A stretch of 64,000 nt of DNA, taken from the NCBI RefSeq assembly GCF_017874545.1, contig NZ_JAGGLT010000002.1, positions 1 through 64,000 of the forward strand, given 5' to 3'. This DNA is from Thermoanaerobacterium butyriciformans (lineage in GTDB: Bacteria; Bacillota; Thermoanaerobacteria; Thermoanaerobacterales; Thermoanaerobacteraceae). The notes beneath the pieces are model-generated. The model did not search any database. It saw only the letters and a list, made by a program, of their open reading frames with translations, and was not told where the DNA came from. Shown here piece by piece: positions 1 through 8,879 of this stretch. The translations under genes were made by a program, and so were the position numbers. Each line of letters begins with the position of its first letter. The stretch's first letter is position 1.

Positions 1-156
1 GTGCAATCTGAAATAGATTGCATGCGCAATTGGAGAAAGAAAAAAACAAATGAAAAAGAAAAAATACTAATTGTTGCAGAAGAAAAATACTATGCCATAT
101 ATGGAATTAATGAAATAATGGATATCTTAGGCATTACACAAAGATACAAAATATAG
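1..156 (+). CDS. 3' end of an unrecognised coding sequence
   Basis: An open frame enters from the left edge and stops at TAG 154-156, giving 51 visible residues, Lys/Glu-rich, ending INEIMDILGITQRYKI. The start lies outside the window. I do not recognise the family. It lies on the chromosomal side of the tRNA genes and is probably host sequence. It could be an accidental frame, since the stretch is short and AT-rich. Confidence 0.35.
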   Translation: MQSEIDCMRNWRKKKTNEKEKILIVAEEKYYAIYGINEIMDILGITQRYKI

Positions 157-388
157 CAAACTTTAAAATAGTGTATAAACAGTGATTACGAATAAATTTT
201 TTTTGGCATACAATACGTATGTCTATTAATGCTGCCTAAAAATATTAAAATACATATCATTTCTTAGGTCATATAAATTCTTATTTAACAATTTAAACAT
301 TATTTTTATTTATATACTAATTTTATCTTATAAGGAATATAATACTAAAGCTTATAGCAACTTTATAGAAAAAAATTAAAAAAAACTC

Positions 389-417
389 TTGTCAAAAATA
401 AAAAGCCGTGCTATAAT
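389..417 (+). promoter_or_regulatory. Promoter of the tRNA-Gln/tRNA-Glu pair
   Basis: TTGTCA at 389-394 and TATAAT at 412-417 are separated by 17 bp and lie 17 bp before the first tRNA base. Bases 157-388 are AT-rich and I see nothing else in them. Confidence 0.75.
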
Positions 418-433
418 AACTTCTGTCAGTTGA

Positions 434-507
434 TGCCGAATGGTGTAACGGTAGCACCGGTGACTCTGGATCATCTAGTCTAGGTTCGAATCCTAGTTCG
501 GCAGCCA
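434..507 (+). tRNA. tRNA-Gln (anticodon CTG)
   Basis: Acceptor stem TGCCGAA (434-440) pairs with TTCGGCA (497-503). The D arm, the anticodon stem GGTGA/TCATC around loop CTCTGGA, and the T loop TTCGAAT are canonical. The anticodon is CTG. The discriminator G and CCA (504-507) are encoded, so this host encodes CCA in at least this tRNA, which matters for judging the next gene. Confidence 0.93.
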
Positions 508-513
508 ATATGT

Positions 514-586
514 GGCCTTATCGTCTAGTGGCCTAGGACATCGCCCTCTCACGGCGAAGACAGGGGTTCGACTCCCCTTAAGGCTA
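514..586 (+). tRNA. tRNA-Glu (anticodon CTC), 3' end probably rebuilt by the element
   Basis: Acceptor GGCCTTA (514-520) pairs with TAAGGCT (579-585) with a terminal G-U pair. The anticodon loop CTCTCAC gives CTC. The expected final C, discriminator G and CCA are absent: the sequence reads TAAGGCTACTTCC. The adjacent tRNA-Gln encodes CCA, so the most economical reading is that a mobile element integrated at the 3' end and replaced the last bases. The tRNA may still work after CCA addition. Confidence 0.88.
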
Positions 587-2048
587 CTTCCCATGTACAA
601 ACTTTTTGATTAATCGAGATTTTCAAAATTGCCTCCACCTTGTCAGGGTAGACGGTAATTTTTTTTATATATGTAGGCAACATAGCTTTTATTTTTTTTC
701 TATCTCCTTTCATCAAAATATCTTTGTCTTTTATTAAATATGCCTTTATCATATCTTCTGTGATAATGCTTACGTCAGGTTTTAATTCTAATTCTCTTAA
801 TCGTATTTCAACTTCATTTTTTTGTTGCTCAAGTTCGGTTAATTTAGCATCAAGGCTTGGATGGAAATGTCCTGCTGCAATAGCATCTACAATAGCAGAA
901 ATACTTTTATCTATTTCTTCTTTCCTTTTTAAAAGTGTTTTTTGCATATTTTGTCTATCGTTTATAATTTCTTGATTCTCTTTATTTAAAGATTTTGCAA
1001 TTTGAGGTATAATATCATCATTAAAAATTTTTTCCTGTAATTCACTCAAAATGTAATTTTCTATCATATTTTGGCTTATATCTTTATTATTACATTGCTT
1101 TGTACGTTGTTTATTATTGCATCTGTAATATGCATACTTTTGTTTTCCTAAACAACCTACCATGCTCGCACCACAAACACCACATTCTATAAGTCCAGAA
1201 AACAAATATATTCTTTTTGCATTATGTGCAGCTTGTATCTTTTTCGCTTTTTCCATCTTTTTTTGTACCTCCTCAAATAAATTTTTATCTATTATAGCAG
1301 GAATAGCATCGTCTATTATAATCACATCTTCTTTACAAATGTTATGATTATTTTTAGTTCCTTTATTGAATATGTATTTCCCAATATATCTTTCGTTTCT
1401 CAAAATATCATGCAAACTATTTTTGCTAAAAGCATTACCTTTTTTAGTTTTGTAACCGCGTAAATTTAATTCATCTATAATACATCCATAACTATAACCA
1501 TCATTATACATTTTAAATATAAGTTTAACAGCTTCAGCTTCTTTTTCATTAATAACATAATAACCATCTTTTATATCATATCCTAAAGGTGCTATACCTC
1601 CATTAAATTTTGCTTGAAACGCATTTTCTTTTAATCCTTTCATAACCTCTCTTGCAAGATTTCTTGAATAATATTCAGCCATGCCTTCAAGAACACTTTC
1701 AAGTATTATACTTTCAGGGCTATCATCAAGTGGTTCTAATACGGATATGAGTCTAATACCATTCTTTTTAAGTAGACGCTTATAAAAGGCATTATCGTAT
1801 CTGTTTCTCGCAAATCTATCTAATTTATGTACAATGACAGCTTGAAATATGTTCATTTCACTATCTTTAATCATTTGCAAAAATTGCGGCCTATCATCAG
1901 TAGTTGCTGACTTTGCTTCATCCGCATATATTCTAATAATTTCAATATTGTTTTTTTCTGCATATTCTTCTATTGCCCTGACTTGTGCTTCAATTGATTC
2001 TTCACGTTGATTATCTGAACTATATCTACAATATGCTACTGCTTTCAA
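549..2048 (-). CDS. Large serine recombinase (integrase)
   Basis: A 499-residue site-specific recombinase expected to integrate and excise the element through a 5'-phosphoserine intermediate. The N-terminal resolvase domain has RYSS with the nucleophile Ser10 and LDRFARNR at 76-83. A recombinase domain follows, then a zinc ribbon (Cys289, Cys292, Cys310, Cys319) and a coiled-coil/C-terminal DNA-binding region. The length is normal for large serine recombinases. The start is TTG 2046-2048 behind AAGGAGGG. The last ~12 residues are antisense tRNA sequence, so the C-terminus changes between integrated and excised states. A Gp3-like candidate partner lies at 29996-31066. Confidence 0.93.
   Translation of the reverse strand: MKAVAYCRYSSDNQREESIEAQVRAIEEYAEKNNIEIIRIYADEAKSATTDDRPQFLQMIKDSEMNIFQAVIVHKLDRFARNRYDNAFYKRLLKKNGIRLISVLEPLDDSPESIILESVLEGMAEYYSRNLAREVMKGLKENAFQAKFNGGIAPLGYDIKDGYYVINEKEAEAVKLIFKMYNDGYSYGCIIDELNLRGYKTKKGNAFSKNSLHDILRNERYIGKYIFNKGTKNNHNICKEDVIIIDDAIPAIIDKNLFEEVQKKMEKAKKIQAAHNAKRIYLFSGLIECGVCGASMVGCLGKQKYAYYRCNNKQRTKQCNNKDISQNMIENYILSELQEKIFNDDIIPQIAKSLNKENQEIINDRQNMQKTLLKRKEEIDKSISAIVDAIAAGHFHPSLDAKLTELEQQKNEVEIRLRELELKPDVSIITEDMIKAYLIKDKDILMKGDRKKIKAMLPTYIKKITVYPDKVEAILKISINQKVCTWEVALRGVEPLSSP
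561..590. other. Probable attachment site (chromosome/element junction)
   Basis: The T-arm and 3' acceptor of tRNA-Glu meet the 3' end of a serine recombinase gene here. The recombinase frame reads antisense into the tRNA and stops in the anticodon loop at 549-551. The crossover is probably inside the shared segment CCCCTTAAGGC. The other att copy is not in the window, so the exact core cannot be set. Confidence 0.6.
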
Positions 2049-2085
2049 TTGTTATTATCCCTCCTTAAGTACATTAAAAAGCGTA

Positions 2086-2283
2086 TTAATATTCCGATAT
2101 ATACATTTTACCGCACCTTTTACATTGTACTATACAATGCTGCACGCTATCATCCTTGAAATAGTCTGCTTTAATAGGCTCTACAGCAAGCGTTACAAGT
2201 ACATTTTCGCCACATGTACAGGGCTTTAAAGGTTCTATATAGTCATGTACGGTCTTTATTAAATCTTGATAGGTTTTTGCCAT
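2086..2283 (-). CDS. Small two-CxxC zinc-ribbon protein
   Basis: About 65 residues with CTCG and CKRCGK motifs about 30 residues apart, consistent with one zinc ribbon. I do not recognise the family. ATG 2281-2283 is chosen behind AAAGG; a GTG nine bases upstream is the alternative. It lies just upstream of the recombinase on the same strand and may be co-transcribed with it. Confidence 0.6.
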   Translation of the reverse strand: MAKTYQDLIKTVHDYIEPLKPCTCGENVLVTLAVEPIKADYFKDDSVQHCIVQCKRCGKMYISEY

Positions 2284-2328
2284 TTTTATCACAACCTTTC
2301 TGATTTTGTTTTAGATACAATAAATTTA

Positions 2329-3309
2329 TTAAATATGCTTCAATATTAAAGATCCAATTATTATTCCAGATATAAATAACAAAACTCCCCACTTTATAAT
2401 TTTATATTTGCATTCTCTTTTGTTTTTTTCTAATTCCTCTGCTTTTCTTTTTAATTTACTTTCTAATTCTTCTTCTCTTCTTTTAGCTGTTTCAACATCG
2501 TTTGCTATTTCTTTTAAATAATTGCCTAAAGCAGTTGGTGTATCAAGACGCATATCTGCAACATCTTGCAATAAATTATTATCAACTGCATGTCCAATAG
2601 CTGTTACAAATGCTGGTTCCAGTTGTATAGCTTTTTCTGCTATATCAGGATCATTAAATATATCTAATCCCCAACCACCACCACGTGCCAACACAACAAC
2701 ATCATAATTTTTATTTCCTTCATTTAAACCTCTTATAATATCATCTTTTGTACTTAAATTTACAGCACATTGCCTTATATCATAATGTTTGTTTGCATCT
2801 CCTAGTGCATTTAGGATATCTGGCAAAATTATAGAATTGTTGCCGTATATTAAAAAAATCGACACTTTCTGCTTATTATATATTTTTCTTCTTAAAATTT
2901 CATTGACATTTTTATAGCCTTTACTAAATTTCATTTTTCTTACATCATATTTTCTTATTTCATTTTCAAAAAATCTTTTGCCTTCATTTGATTGAATATC
3001 TATGGCATTAAAACAAATATCAATATGGCCAGATTTATTTACTTTTTTATTCAAATAACCTTCTACTACATATGTATATCCATCTTTAAATTCTTTTCTT
3101 AATTTTTCTGGTATTCTTATTGTAATAAGTTGATTTTCTATTTCGTCTATCAAATGATCATAAAAATAGCCATTATAATTTATAGAGTTTTCTTTTTTAT
3201 AAATTCCTTTAATTTGTATTACTTTCTTCTCTTCTTGAACAGAAAGTGCGTTAGAAAAAATATTTAAAAGAGTTGATGGAGTATATGTATCTTTTGTATT
3301 TGATGGCAT
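2329..3309 (-). CDS. Exonuclease VII large-subunit-like protein with a C-terminal membrane anchor
   Basis: 326 residues. An N-terminal OB-fold-like segment is followed by the hallmark XseA motifs: ARGGGWGLDIFND (around 207-219), AIGHAVDNNLLQDVAD and TPTALGNYL. Known XseA degrades single-stranded DNA with many XseB subunits. Here the long coiled coil is shortened to a Lys/Glu stretch and the protein ends in a ~20-residue hydrophobic helix, so it should be tethered to the membrane. No xseB is nearby. A SEFIR protein gene lies upstream on the same strand, so a role in defence is plausible but inferred. The start follows AGGAAT at normal spacing. Confidence 0.75.
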   Translation of the reverse strand: MPSNTKDTYTPSTLLNIFSNALSVQEEKKVIQIKGIYKKENSINYNGYFYDHLIDEIENQLITIRIPEKLRKEFKDGYTYVVEGYLNKKVNKSGHIDICFNAIDIQSNEGKRFFENEIRKYDVRKMKFSKGYKNVNEILRRKIYNKQKVSIFLIYGNNSIILPDILNALGDANKHYDIRQCAVNLSTKDDIIRGLNEGNKNYDVVVLARGGGWGLDIFNDPDIAEKAIQLEPAFVTAIGHAVDNNLLQDVADMRLDTPTALGNYLKEIANDVETAKRREEELESKLKRKAEELEKNKRECKYKIIKWGVLLFISGIIIGSLILKHI

Positions 3310-3356
3310 AGTTATTATTCCTTTCTACATTAATTATTAAATTTTGATATTATGTT

Positions 3357-3479
3357 TTAGAACCATACATCACTTTCTTTTTTATCTTGTCTTATATCGC
3401 TTATTGTGTAATTTTGATTTTTATATTCTTCAGCAACTTTTTGAGCATCTTCTTTTGTGCCTTTAACTTTTACATACAT
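3357..3479 (-). CDS. Possible small ORF or gene remnant
   Basis: A 40-codon frame encodes MYVKVKGTKEDAQKVAEE and ends in SDVWF. The open frame extends upstream without a start codon almost to the end of the SEFIR gene, in another frame, and its composition looks protein-like. There is no good ribosome site. It may be a remnant of a longer protein. Confidence 0.3.
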   Translation of the reverse strand: MYVKVKGTKEDAQKVAEEYKNQNYTISDIRQDKKESDVWF

Positions 3480-3529
3480 TTTACCACTTGTACTTTTACC
3501 TTGAAATACTTGACAATTATTTTTTGCTT

Positions 3530-4981
3530 TTAAGGCTTTGTTCCGATATCATCAGGTCGTATCACTTGACAAATAGAAGGTGCATGATTAAATGCAAAAT
3601 TATACTTCACATTATAACCAAAATCATATTCTTTTGCTCTTATACGTATTTCGTCTATATTTTTTGATTTTAATAAATCTTTAATTTTCTCACAGAATTT
3701 TCTTGATATAAGCTTACTCCATGTGGTTACGTTATTCTCTCCTCCATATATATAAGTACTAGGAAACCAAATTTTCTCATATTTATTACTATCTAATACT
3801 TCATTCCATATATAACTTAATTGGCACAATATAATATCAGCTTCTACAATATTTTTTTTACTAAAAATCGGACGATATTCTCTACTAATTAATATATCAG
3901 CAGCAACGCTATATTTTTTTAAATTTAGTCTATTATTCCTTATTTCGTCTAGTGATCTAATATATTGGTTAAATTTTACGAAAGAACAACTTTCTAAGTG
4001 ATAATTATTTCCTTTTAAAAAATATGTCCTATTTACCATTTCTTTTATATCTTCATATCTTTCGTAATGTAAGAAATATACAATCGTAAATAAAAACATT
4101 TCCCATATCAAAAATCTAAAATGGTCAAATTCTAATTCACTTTGAATTTGTTTTTGACTTTCTAAAGAATAATTATAAATTTGTTCAAAAAATAAGGCAA
4201 TATTATCACCTATTGTATCGAAATTTTGAGAAACAATATTCAAAAATTCAATATAGCTATCTCTCATTATTTTTAACTTCTCAATATTTTCTACAATTAT
4301 GTCATCAAAATCCTTGTCTTTAAGAGTTTCATAATTTAACCGATATTGATCTAATTCCTCACAAAAAGCATCGGCATAATATGAAATTAACCAATTTATT
4401 CTAGAAGGATTTCTATATTGAGCGTCTTTTAATTGTTTAACTGCATCTCGTGTTTTATAATGTTGAGCTTTTTCATCAAATAGCCATTCTGGTGGTTTGC
4501 CAATTGAAGGCTTTTGATAAAGTGGACGATCAAATATGTCTCTTAAAAGTTTTTCGTATTCACGTTCAAAATAAGTTTCATCTGACATGTTAATATAAAT
4601 TCGAGATTTTAAATAAGTTGGCAAATATGGTTTTCCATCGTCATCCATTTCAGTAACAATAGGAATAAATTTATCTTGATAGACTTTGTTATAAACTTCA
4701 GAAGTAATAATAGCAGTTTCTTCTCCTACTCCACCTTTTCGTGAATTCGCTTTTTCTGCATAAGCTTTGTCACATATAATTAAAACTCTATCAATGCCAT
4801 CATCATTAACCATCTGTTCCATAAAAGCATATTTATCTTGTCCTTCTTTTAAGTTCCATTTATCAATAACTACATCAACACCATGATTGCATAAACGAGT
4901 AGCTAAATCAATAACCCACTGTATGTGTTTCGGAGTGGTCCATGAATATGAAATAAAAACCTTTGGTATTTTATCTATCAT
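3530..4981 (-). CDS. SEFIR (TIR-like) domain protein
   Basis: 483 residues. The first ~150 form a SEFIR/TIR-like domain: KVFISYSW (7-14), the helix with WVIDLATRL, VDVVIDKWNLKEG (35-47) and a conserved LIICDKAYAEKA strand. The remaining ~330 residues are helical with no recognised domain. Bacterial SEFIR proteins are known as anti-phage effectors that deplete NAD when triggered. Here the C-terminal part would be the sensor (inference). The start is ATG behind AATGGAGGAAAG. It lies upstream of the membrane ExoVII-like gene. Confidence 0.85.
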   Translation of the reverse strand: MIDKIPKVFISYSWTTPKHIQWVIDLATRLCNHGVDVVIDKWNLKEGQDKYAFMEQMVNDDGIDRVLIICDKAYAEKANSRKGGVGEETAIITSEVYNKVYQDKFIPIVTEMDDDGKPYLPTYLKSRIYINMSDETYFEREYEKLLRDIFDRPLYQKPSIGKPPEWLFDEKAQHYKTRDAVKQLKDAQYRNPSRINWLISYYADAFCEELDQYRLNYETLKDKDFDDIIVENIEKLKIMRDSYIEFLNIVSQNFDTIGDNIALFFEQIYNYSLESQKQIQSELEFDHFRFLIWEMFLFTIVYFLHYERYEDIKEMVNRTYFLKGNNYHLESCSFVKFNQYIRSLDEIRNNRLNLKKYSVAADILISREYRPIFSKKNIVEADIILCQLSYIWNEVLDSNKYEKIWFPSTYIYGGENNVTTWSKLISRKFCEKIKDLLKSKNIDEIRIRAKEYDFGYNVKYNFAFNHAPSICQVIRPDDIGTKP

Positions 4982-5208
4982 TGCTAATCATCTTTCCTCC
5001 ATTATTTTAAAAATTAAGTAGCTTTATCATAAAATAGTTAAATATGCATATTACATACAAATTTAAACACATTGCTTTGTTGATATGTCTTAATAAAATT
5101 CTTATATAAAACTTATAATCTCTTTGCTCATATGCAATAAAATTCTATTTACTCCTAAATTTATTCATAAAGATTAATCTTATAGTTTCCTGATATACTT
5201 AAATTCTT

Positions 5209-5514
5209 TTAAAAATAATAAACATACAATAAAATAGCAAGTCCTATAAGAAATACTACACTATGCCATATATAAATATTTTTAGGTATGACATCTAATG
5301 GCTGTTTTATGTTCTTTTTGAGTCTTAAAAAATTTACTATGACAACATCAAGCACAATCGCAGCGATAAATAATACAATGTCTATTGCACCTATTAACGT
5401 ACTACTATTTAACAAAAATTTTGTCACTATAAAAACAAAAAATCCACTTGCAATTATATTTAGTACGTACAAAAAGATTAATTTTGGTCTTATATTTTTT
5501 TGTTCTTTTATCAT
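5209..5514 (-). CDS. Small membrane protein with three predicted helices
   Basis: 101 residues with three hydrophobic segments (about 11-32, 39-60, 82-100) separated by Lys-rich loops. Its ATG overlaps the TGA of the upstream gene (ATGA), so translation is probably coupled. I do not recognise the family. It may assist or follow the secreted upstream protein. Bases 4982-5208 hold no gene that I can see. Confidence 0.7.
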   Translation of the reverse strand: MIKEQKNIRPKLIFLYVLNIIASGFFVFIVTKFLLNSSTLIGAIDIVLFIAAIVLDVVIVNFLRLKKNIKQPLDVIPKNIYIWHSVVFLIGLAILLYVYYF

Positions 5515-6914
5515 TTTACTGGACGATATCCTGCTGCCTTAGCTTCGGCTTCCGTCTTAAACCATGCTTCTGCTTTAGTTCTGTCATACCAAGGATCTCC
5601 AGGCAAGTGGTATATCTTCTCTCCTTTGCTGTTTATATTTCCTTTTATAAGTCCATGCCCGTTTGCATCAACGTACACTTTCTCAGCACTTGTGTTGCCT
5701 GAAATGTTATCACTGGTAGTATTGGTTGGATTAACGTTGAACGAAATTGTATTGCCGTCTGTCGTTGCAATAACAGTACCATTTAAGTCTGTTCTAAATA
5801 CTTTTATGACTGCATTATTAAGCCTGTCTAATACAGACTGATTAGGATGTCCGTAGTCATTGTTTTTTCCAACGCTTATTACTGCGTATTTAGGACTTAC
5901 TGCTTTAAGGAAATCTGCTGTTGTTGACGTATCAGAACCATGATGGCCTACTTTAAGTACGTCTGCTTTTAAGTTGTATCCTTTATTAAGCATTTCTTGT
6001 TCTGATTCCTTTTCTGCATCACCTGTAAATAAGAATGATACATTCTTGTATGTTAATTTAATAACTGCTGAATAGTTATTAAGGTTGTCATAACTGCTGC
6101 TGTTAGGCGCAAGGAATTGTGTTGTTATGTTACTTCCTAGATCTATATTGTTTCCTGCTTTTACGTACATTGAATTAACGTTTTTATTTTTAAGTGAATT
6201 TAATAGGTTCTCAAAGGCGTTTGTATTAGTTGTTGCTTTAGGCATATAGAAAGTTCCTATATCGAACGTATTAATAACGTCAGGCATACCGCCTATATGG
6301 TCGTCATGTGGATGTGTTGCAACAACTACATCAAGCTTACTTATGCCTTTACTCTTAAGATATGATACTACAGTGTTTCCCATTTCGGGTATTCCTGCAT
6401 CTATAAGCATGTTTTTGCCTGATGGCGCTTGTACAAGAATGCTGTCACCTTGACCTACATCGATATAGCTTACTGTTAGCTTACCTATAGGTGGTGCCTT
6501 ATTTGAATTGATTGTTATTACTCCATTGCTGTAATTTACTTCATCCCCTAGAGCTTCGCCAACAAACCTTAAAGGTATATATGTATAGCCGTTGACAATC
6601 TGTGCTTCTACTGCAAGAGCATGATTTTGTCCGTTGACTTTGCCTATTTTAGAGCCTATTGTAAGCTGTACGGTTGTATTATCACGTGTTCCTATGACTG
6701 TTTTTGTACTTTGATCCCAGTCTACTTTTGCGCCTAATGCCTCAAAGAAAGCACGCATTGGTACAAGTGTTGTTCCATTCATAATGATTGGCTGTTGATC
6801 AAAAGTTACATTTTGACCGTTAATTATGATTGTAGTATTGCCTGCATAAGTTGGGCCTGCAAAAGAAAGTAATAAAAGAACTGTTAAAAAGACTGATAAA
6901 AACTTTTTATACAA
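5511..6914 (-). CDS. Secreted ComEC/Rec2-type metallo-beta-lactamase-fold hydrolase
   Basis: 467 residues. A signal peptide (about 1-24) is followed by a copper-amine-oxidase N-terminal-like domain (27-136). A metallo-beta-lactamase domain follows with VGQGDS, HPHDDH (201-206), FTGDAE and KVGHHGS motifs. The C-terminal module around YHLPGDPWYDRTKAEAWF is like those found on extracellular nucleases. Related secreted proteins are thought to act on nucleic acid or phosphodiesters outside the cell; the substrate here is unknown. It is translationally coupled to the next small membrane protein. Confidence 0.85.
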   Translation of the reverse strand: MYKKFLSVFLTVLLLLSFAGPTYAGNTTIIINGQNVTFDQQPIIMNGTTLVPMRAFFEALGAKVDWDQSTKTVIGTRDNTTVQLTIGSKIGKVNGQNHALAVEAQIVNGYTYIPLRFVGEALGDEVNYSNGVITINSNKAPPIGKLTVSYIDVGQGDSILVQAPSGKNMLIDAGIPEMGNTVVSYLKSKGISKLDVVVATHPHDDHIGGMPDVINTFDIGTFYMPKATTNTNAFENLLNSLKNKNVNSMYVKAGNNIDLGSNITTQFLAPNSSSYDNLNNYSAVIKLTYKNVSFLFTGDAEKESEQEMLNKGYNLKADVLKVGHHGSDTSTTADFLKAVSPKYAVISVGKNNDYGHPNQSVLDRLNNAVIKVFRTDLNGTVIATTDGNTISFNVNPTNTTSDNISGNTSAEKVYVDANGHGLIKGNINSKGEKIYHLPGDPWYDRTKAEAWFKTEAEAKAAGYRPVK

Positions 6915-7052
6915 CTTTTACCCTCCCTTACCATATTTTGCATAATAATATTATAGCATATTTAATGTCCTTATTACGTCCTTAAATAAAAAATCGAGTT
7001 ATTTACTATCCTGTCACATTACCGTACGTACCGTTCAATATATGGTGGTTCA

Positions 7053-8339
7053 TTAAGACTTAATAATATGATGCTTATTAGATATTTTGTCCTTTAACAT
7101 ATAAATAAAAGCATTTTTATCTATATATAAAACATCTTTTACACTTATTGTTATTATTTTTTTTGTACCATAACATTTTGGATATAAGGAACAACCTAGA
7201 AATATTTCATTGTCTTTTTTGGATTTTCTAAAAACCATATCCGACCCACAAATTGGACAATTAGAATAATAATTTTTCCAATAACTAATATGTATTGGTT
7301 TCCCTTGTTTCGTGACAAAATAATTATAAAGAATTGTTAGTCTATCAATTTTATCCTTATTATCTCCTTGTTGAATCATTAGTTTTGTTATATATTCTAA
7401 AGCTTGCTTATCTTGATTTTTAATAGCAAAATCAAGTAATTGATTTCTTTCTTTTTTATCTTCTACACATTCAATAATTTTTTGTTTTTTATCATTAATA
7501 TTAAAGTCATCATATTTAATAAAACTAATATATTTTGAAGGTCCAATAGGCTCATTTACTTTGCAGGAATCGCATTTATAATAATAATGATCATCTGCCT
7601 TATTAATGCTCATAATTCCATCACATTGAGAACATTCTTTAGGCAAAATTATTGCAACTTTATATTTTTGTTCAAAATCTTCAGCAATTTTTTGTTTTAA
7701 AAGAAATAATTCCTTTCTTTTTCTTAGCATCGATCTTCTTTTTTCTTCTTTTATACTTATTTCTTCAAACTTTCTATCCTCATACGCATTGTATGCCCAT
7801 TCTTTAAAATCAGTTTTATGTAGAATAATATCTTCTAAGTCCTTTTTGTCAAAATTATAAAAATCGAAATTACTATCACAAATATTTATTTGCAATACAG
7901 AAATACCCATATTAATAATTTTTTCTAGCTTATCATCATCTATAGGATGCGTTACATTGACTTCTATTAAAAGTGGTTTGCTTTGTTTTCCAGCATATAT
8001 AGCAATATCAGGTATAATTCCTCCAAACCTTGTTTCTAGTTCTACTCTATTATAGTGCAAATACATTTCTTTTGCAAAATTATGTCCTGGTACATAAATT
8101 TTACTGTTTTTACTTAAAATTTCTTTTACGTACATGTGAATAGCTGTCTCAAAAGCATATTTACATTCTTCTTTTACATGAGCAAAGTGATGCGATCTTA
8201 TATTCCCTTTTTTAGCAAGTAAATCTTGTCCACAATACGGACAAATGCAATTACATTCTTTCCCTTGTTTGACTTCGGAAATGTGATAAATTTTCTTATC
8301 ATATTTTCCTAAACCAAAAGGTAATTTAATATTATCCAT
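7053..8339 (-). CDS. Competence protein CoiA-like nuclease with zinc ribbons
   Basis: 428 residues. The start has CPYCGQ (33-38) followed by HHFAH (50-54), the usual CoiA opening. A nuclease-like region follows containing FGGIIPDIAIY and LLIEVNVTHP, resembling a PD-(D/E)XK core. Downstream are a CSQCDG/CDSC ribbon and a topoisomerase-type C4 finger (CPICGSDM...CSLYPKC). CoiA proteins process incoming DNA during transformation or conjugation. The start follows AGGAG. Related proteins occur on many mobile elements, often near defence genes. Confidence 0.8.
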   Translation of the reverse strand: MDNIKLPFGLGKYDKKIYHISEVKQGKECNCICPYCGQDLLAKKGNIRSHHFAHVKEECKYAFETAIHMYVKEILSKNSKIYVPGHNFAKEMYLHYNRVELETRFGGIIPDIAIYAGKQSKPLLIEVNVTHPIDDDKLEKIINMGISVLQINICDSNFDFYNFDKKDLEDIILHKTDFKEWAYNAYEDRKFEEISIKEEKRRSMLRKRKELFLLKQKIAEDFEQKYKVAIILPKECSQCDGIMSINKADDHYYYKCDSCKVNEPIGPSKYISFIKYDDFNINDKKQKIIECVEDKKERNQLLDFAIKNQDKQALEYITKLMIQQGDNKDKIDRLTILYNYFVTKQGKPIHISYWKNYYSNCPICGSDMVFRKSKKDNEIFLGCSLYPKCYGTKKIITISVKDVLYIDKNAFIYMLKDKISNKHHIIKS

Positions 8340-8356
8340 GATAAAGACTCCTAATT

Positions 8357-8524
8357 TTATAGCCTTTCTATTTTTTCTTTAAGTTCTTGCATGGAGGAAT
8401 TAATATATATTTGCGTCGTAGTTATTCTTGAATATCCTGCAAGAGCAGAAACTTCTGTGATAGTAACTCCTATATCCAAATCATGTTTGCAAAAATAATA
8501 CCTTAATTGATGCGGATTGTTAGG
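8357..8524 (-). pseudogene. Tyrosine recombinase, C-terminal fragment
   Basis: Fifty-five codons encode the catalytic end of a phage-type integrase: HQLRYYF (HxxR box), a GYSRITTTQIY segment with the nucleophile Tyr, and a Glu/Lys-rich tail. An in-frame TAA at 8525-8527 cuts off the upstream part and no start is available. It is the remnant of an older integrase. Confidence 0.75.
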
Positions 8525-8879
8525 TTATATTTTTGTAATATAACAATAATCTTTAATCATTTTATGGACTTGTGTCAATAGAGTAAGCACAAAAAGTTTA
8601 AAGCAAGCAATATGATAATGGCATATGTCACAGTATCAAATCCTTTCTTTTACTTAATTGTTAATATTAATACTTAATTCGTCATATTGCCTTAAAATCC
8701 TTCTTATTCAGATAAAATTTTTAGAATCCTTATACTTGGATATAAAAATACACCTGCGTTTTGCAGGCAGTATTTAACATTATAATGCATTTTTCTTATT
8801 TTTGTTTTTTGTCTGTCTAGTCTTCTGGTATCATTATATCCTCCTATTTCTGACAATAATAAATATTTATTATTGTCTA
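8525..8879. other. Gene-free stretch with a 26-bp perfect palindrome
   Basis: No coding signal is evident. The stretch holds a small hairpin (CCTGC/GCAGG, about 8751-8767) and a perfect 26-bp palindrome at 8852-8877 made of GACAATAATAAAT and its complement, which could be a weak bidirectional terminator or a protein site. Confidence 0.4.

Noticed and set aside
3530-3560. Programmed frameshift joining the SEFIR gene to the small frame at 3357-3479
   Set aside because: No slippery heptamer before the SEFIR stop and no supporting structure; a gene remnant is simpler.
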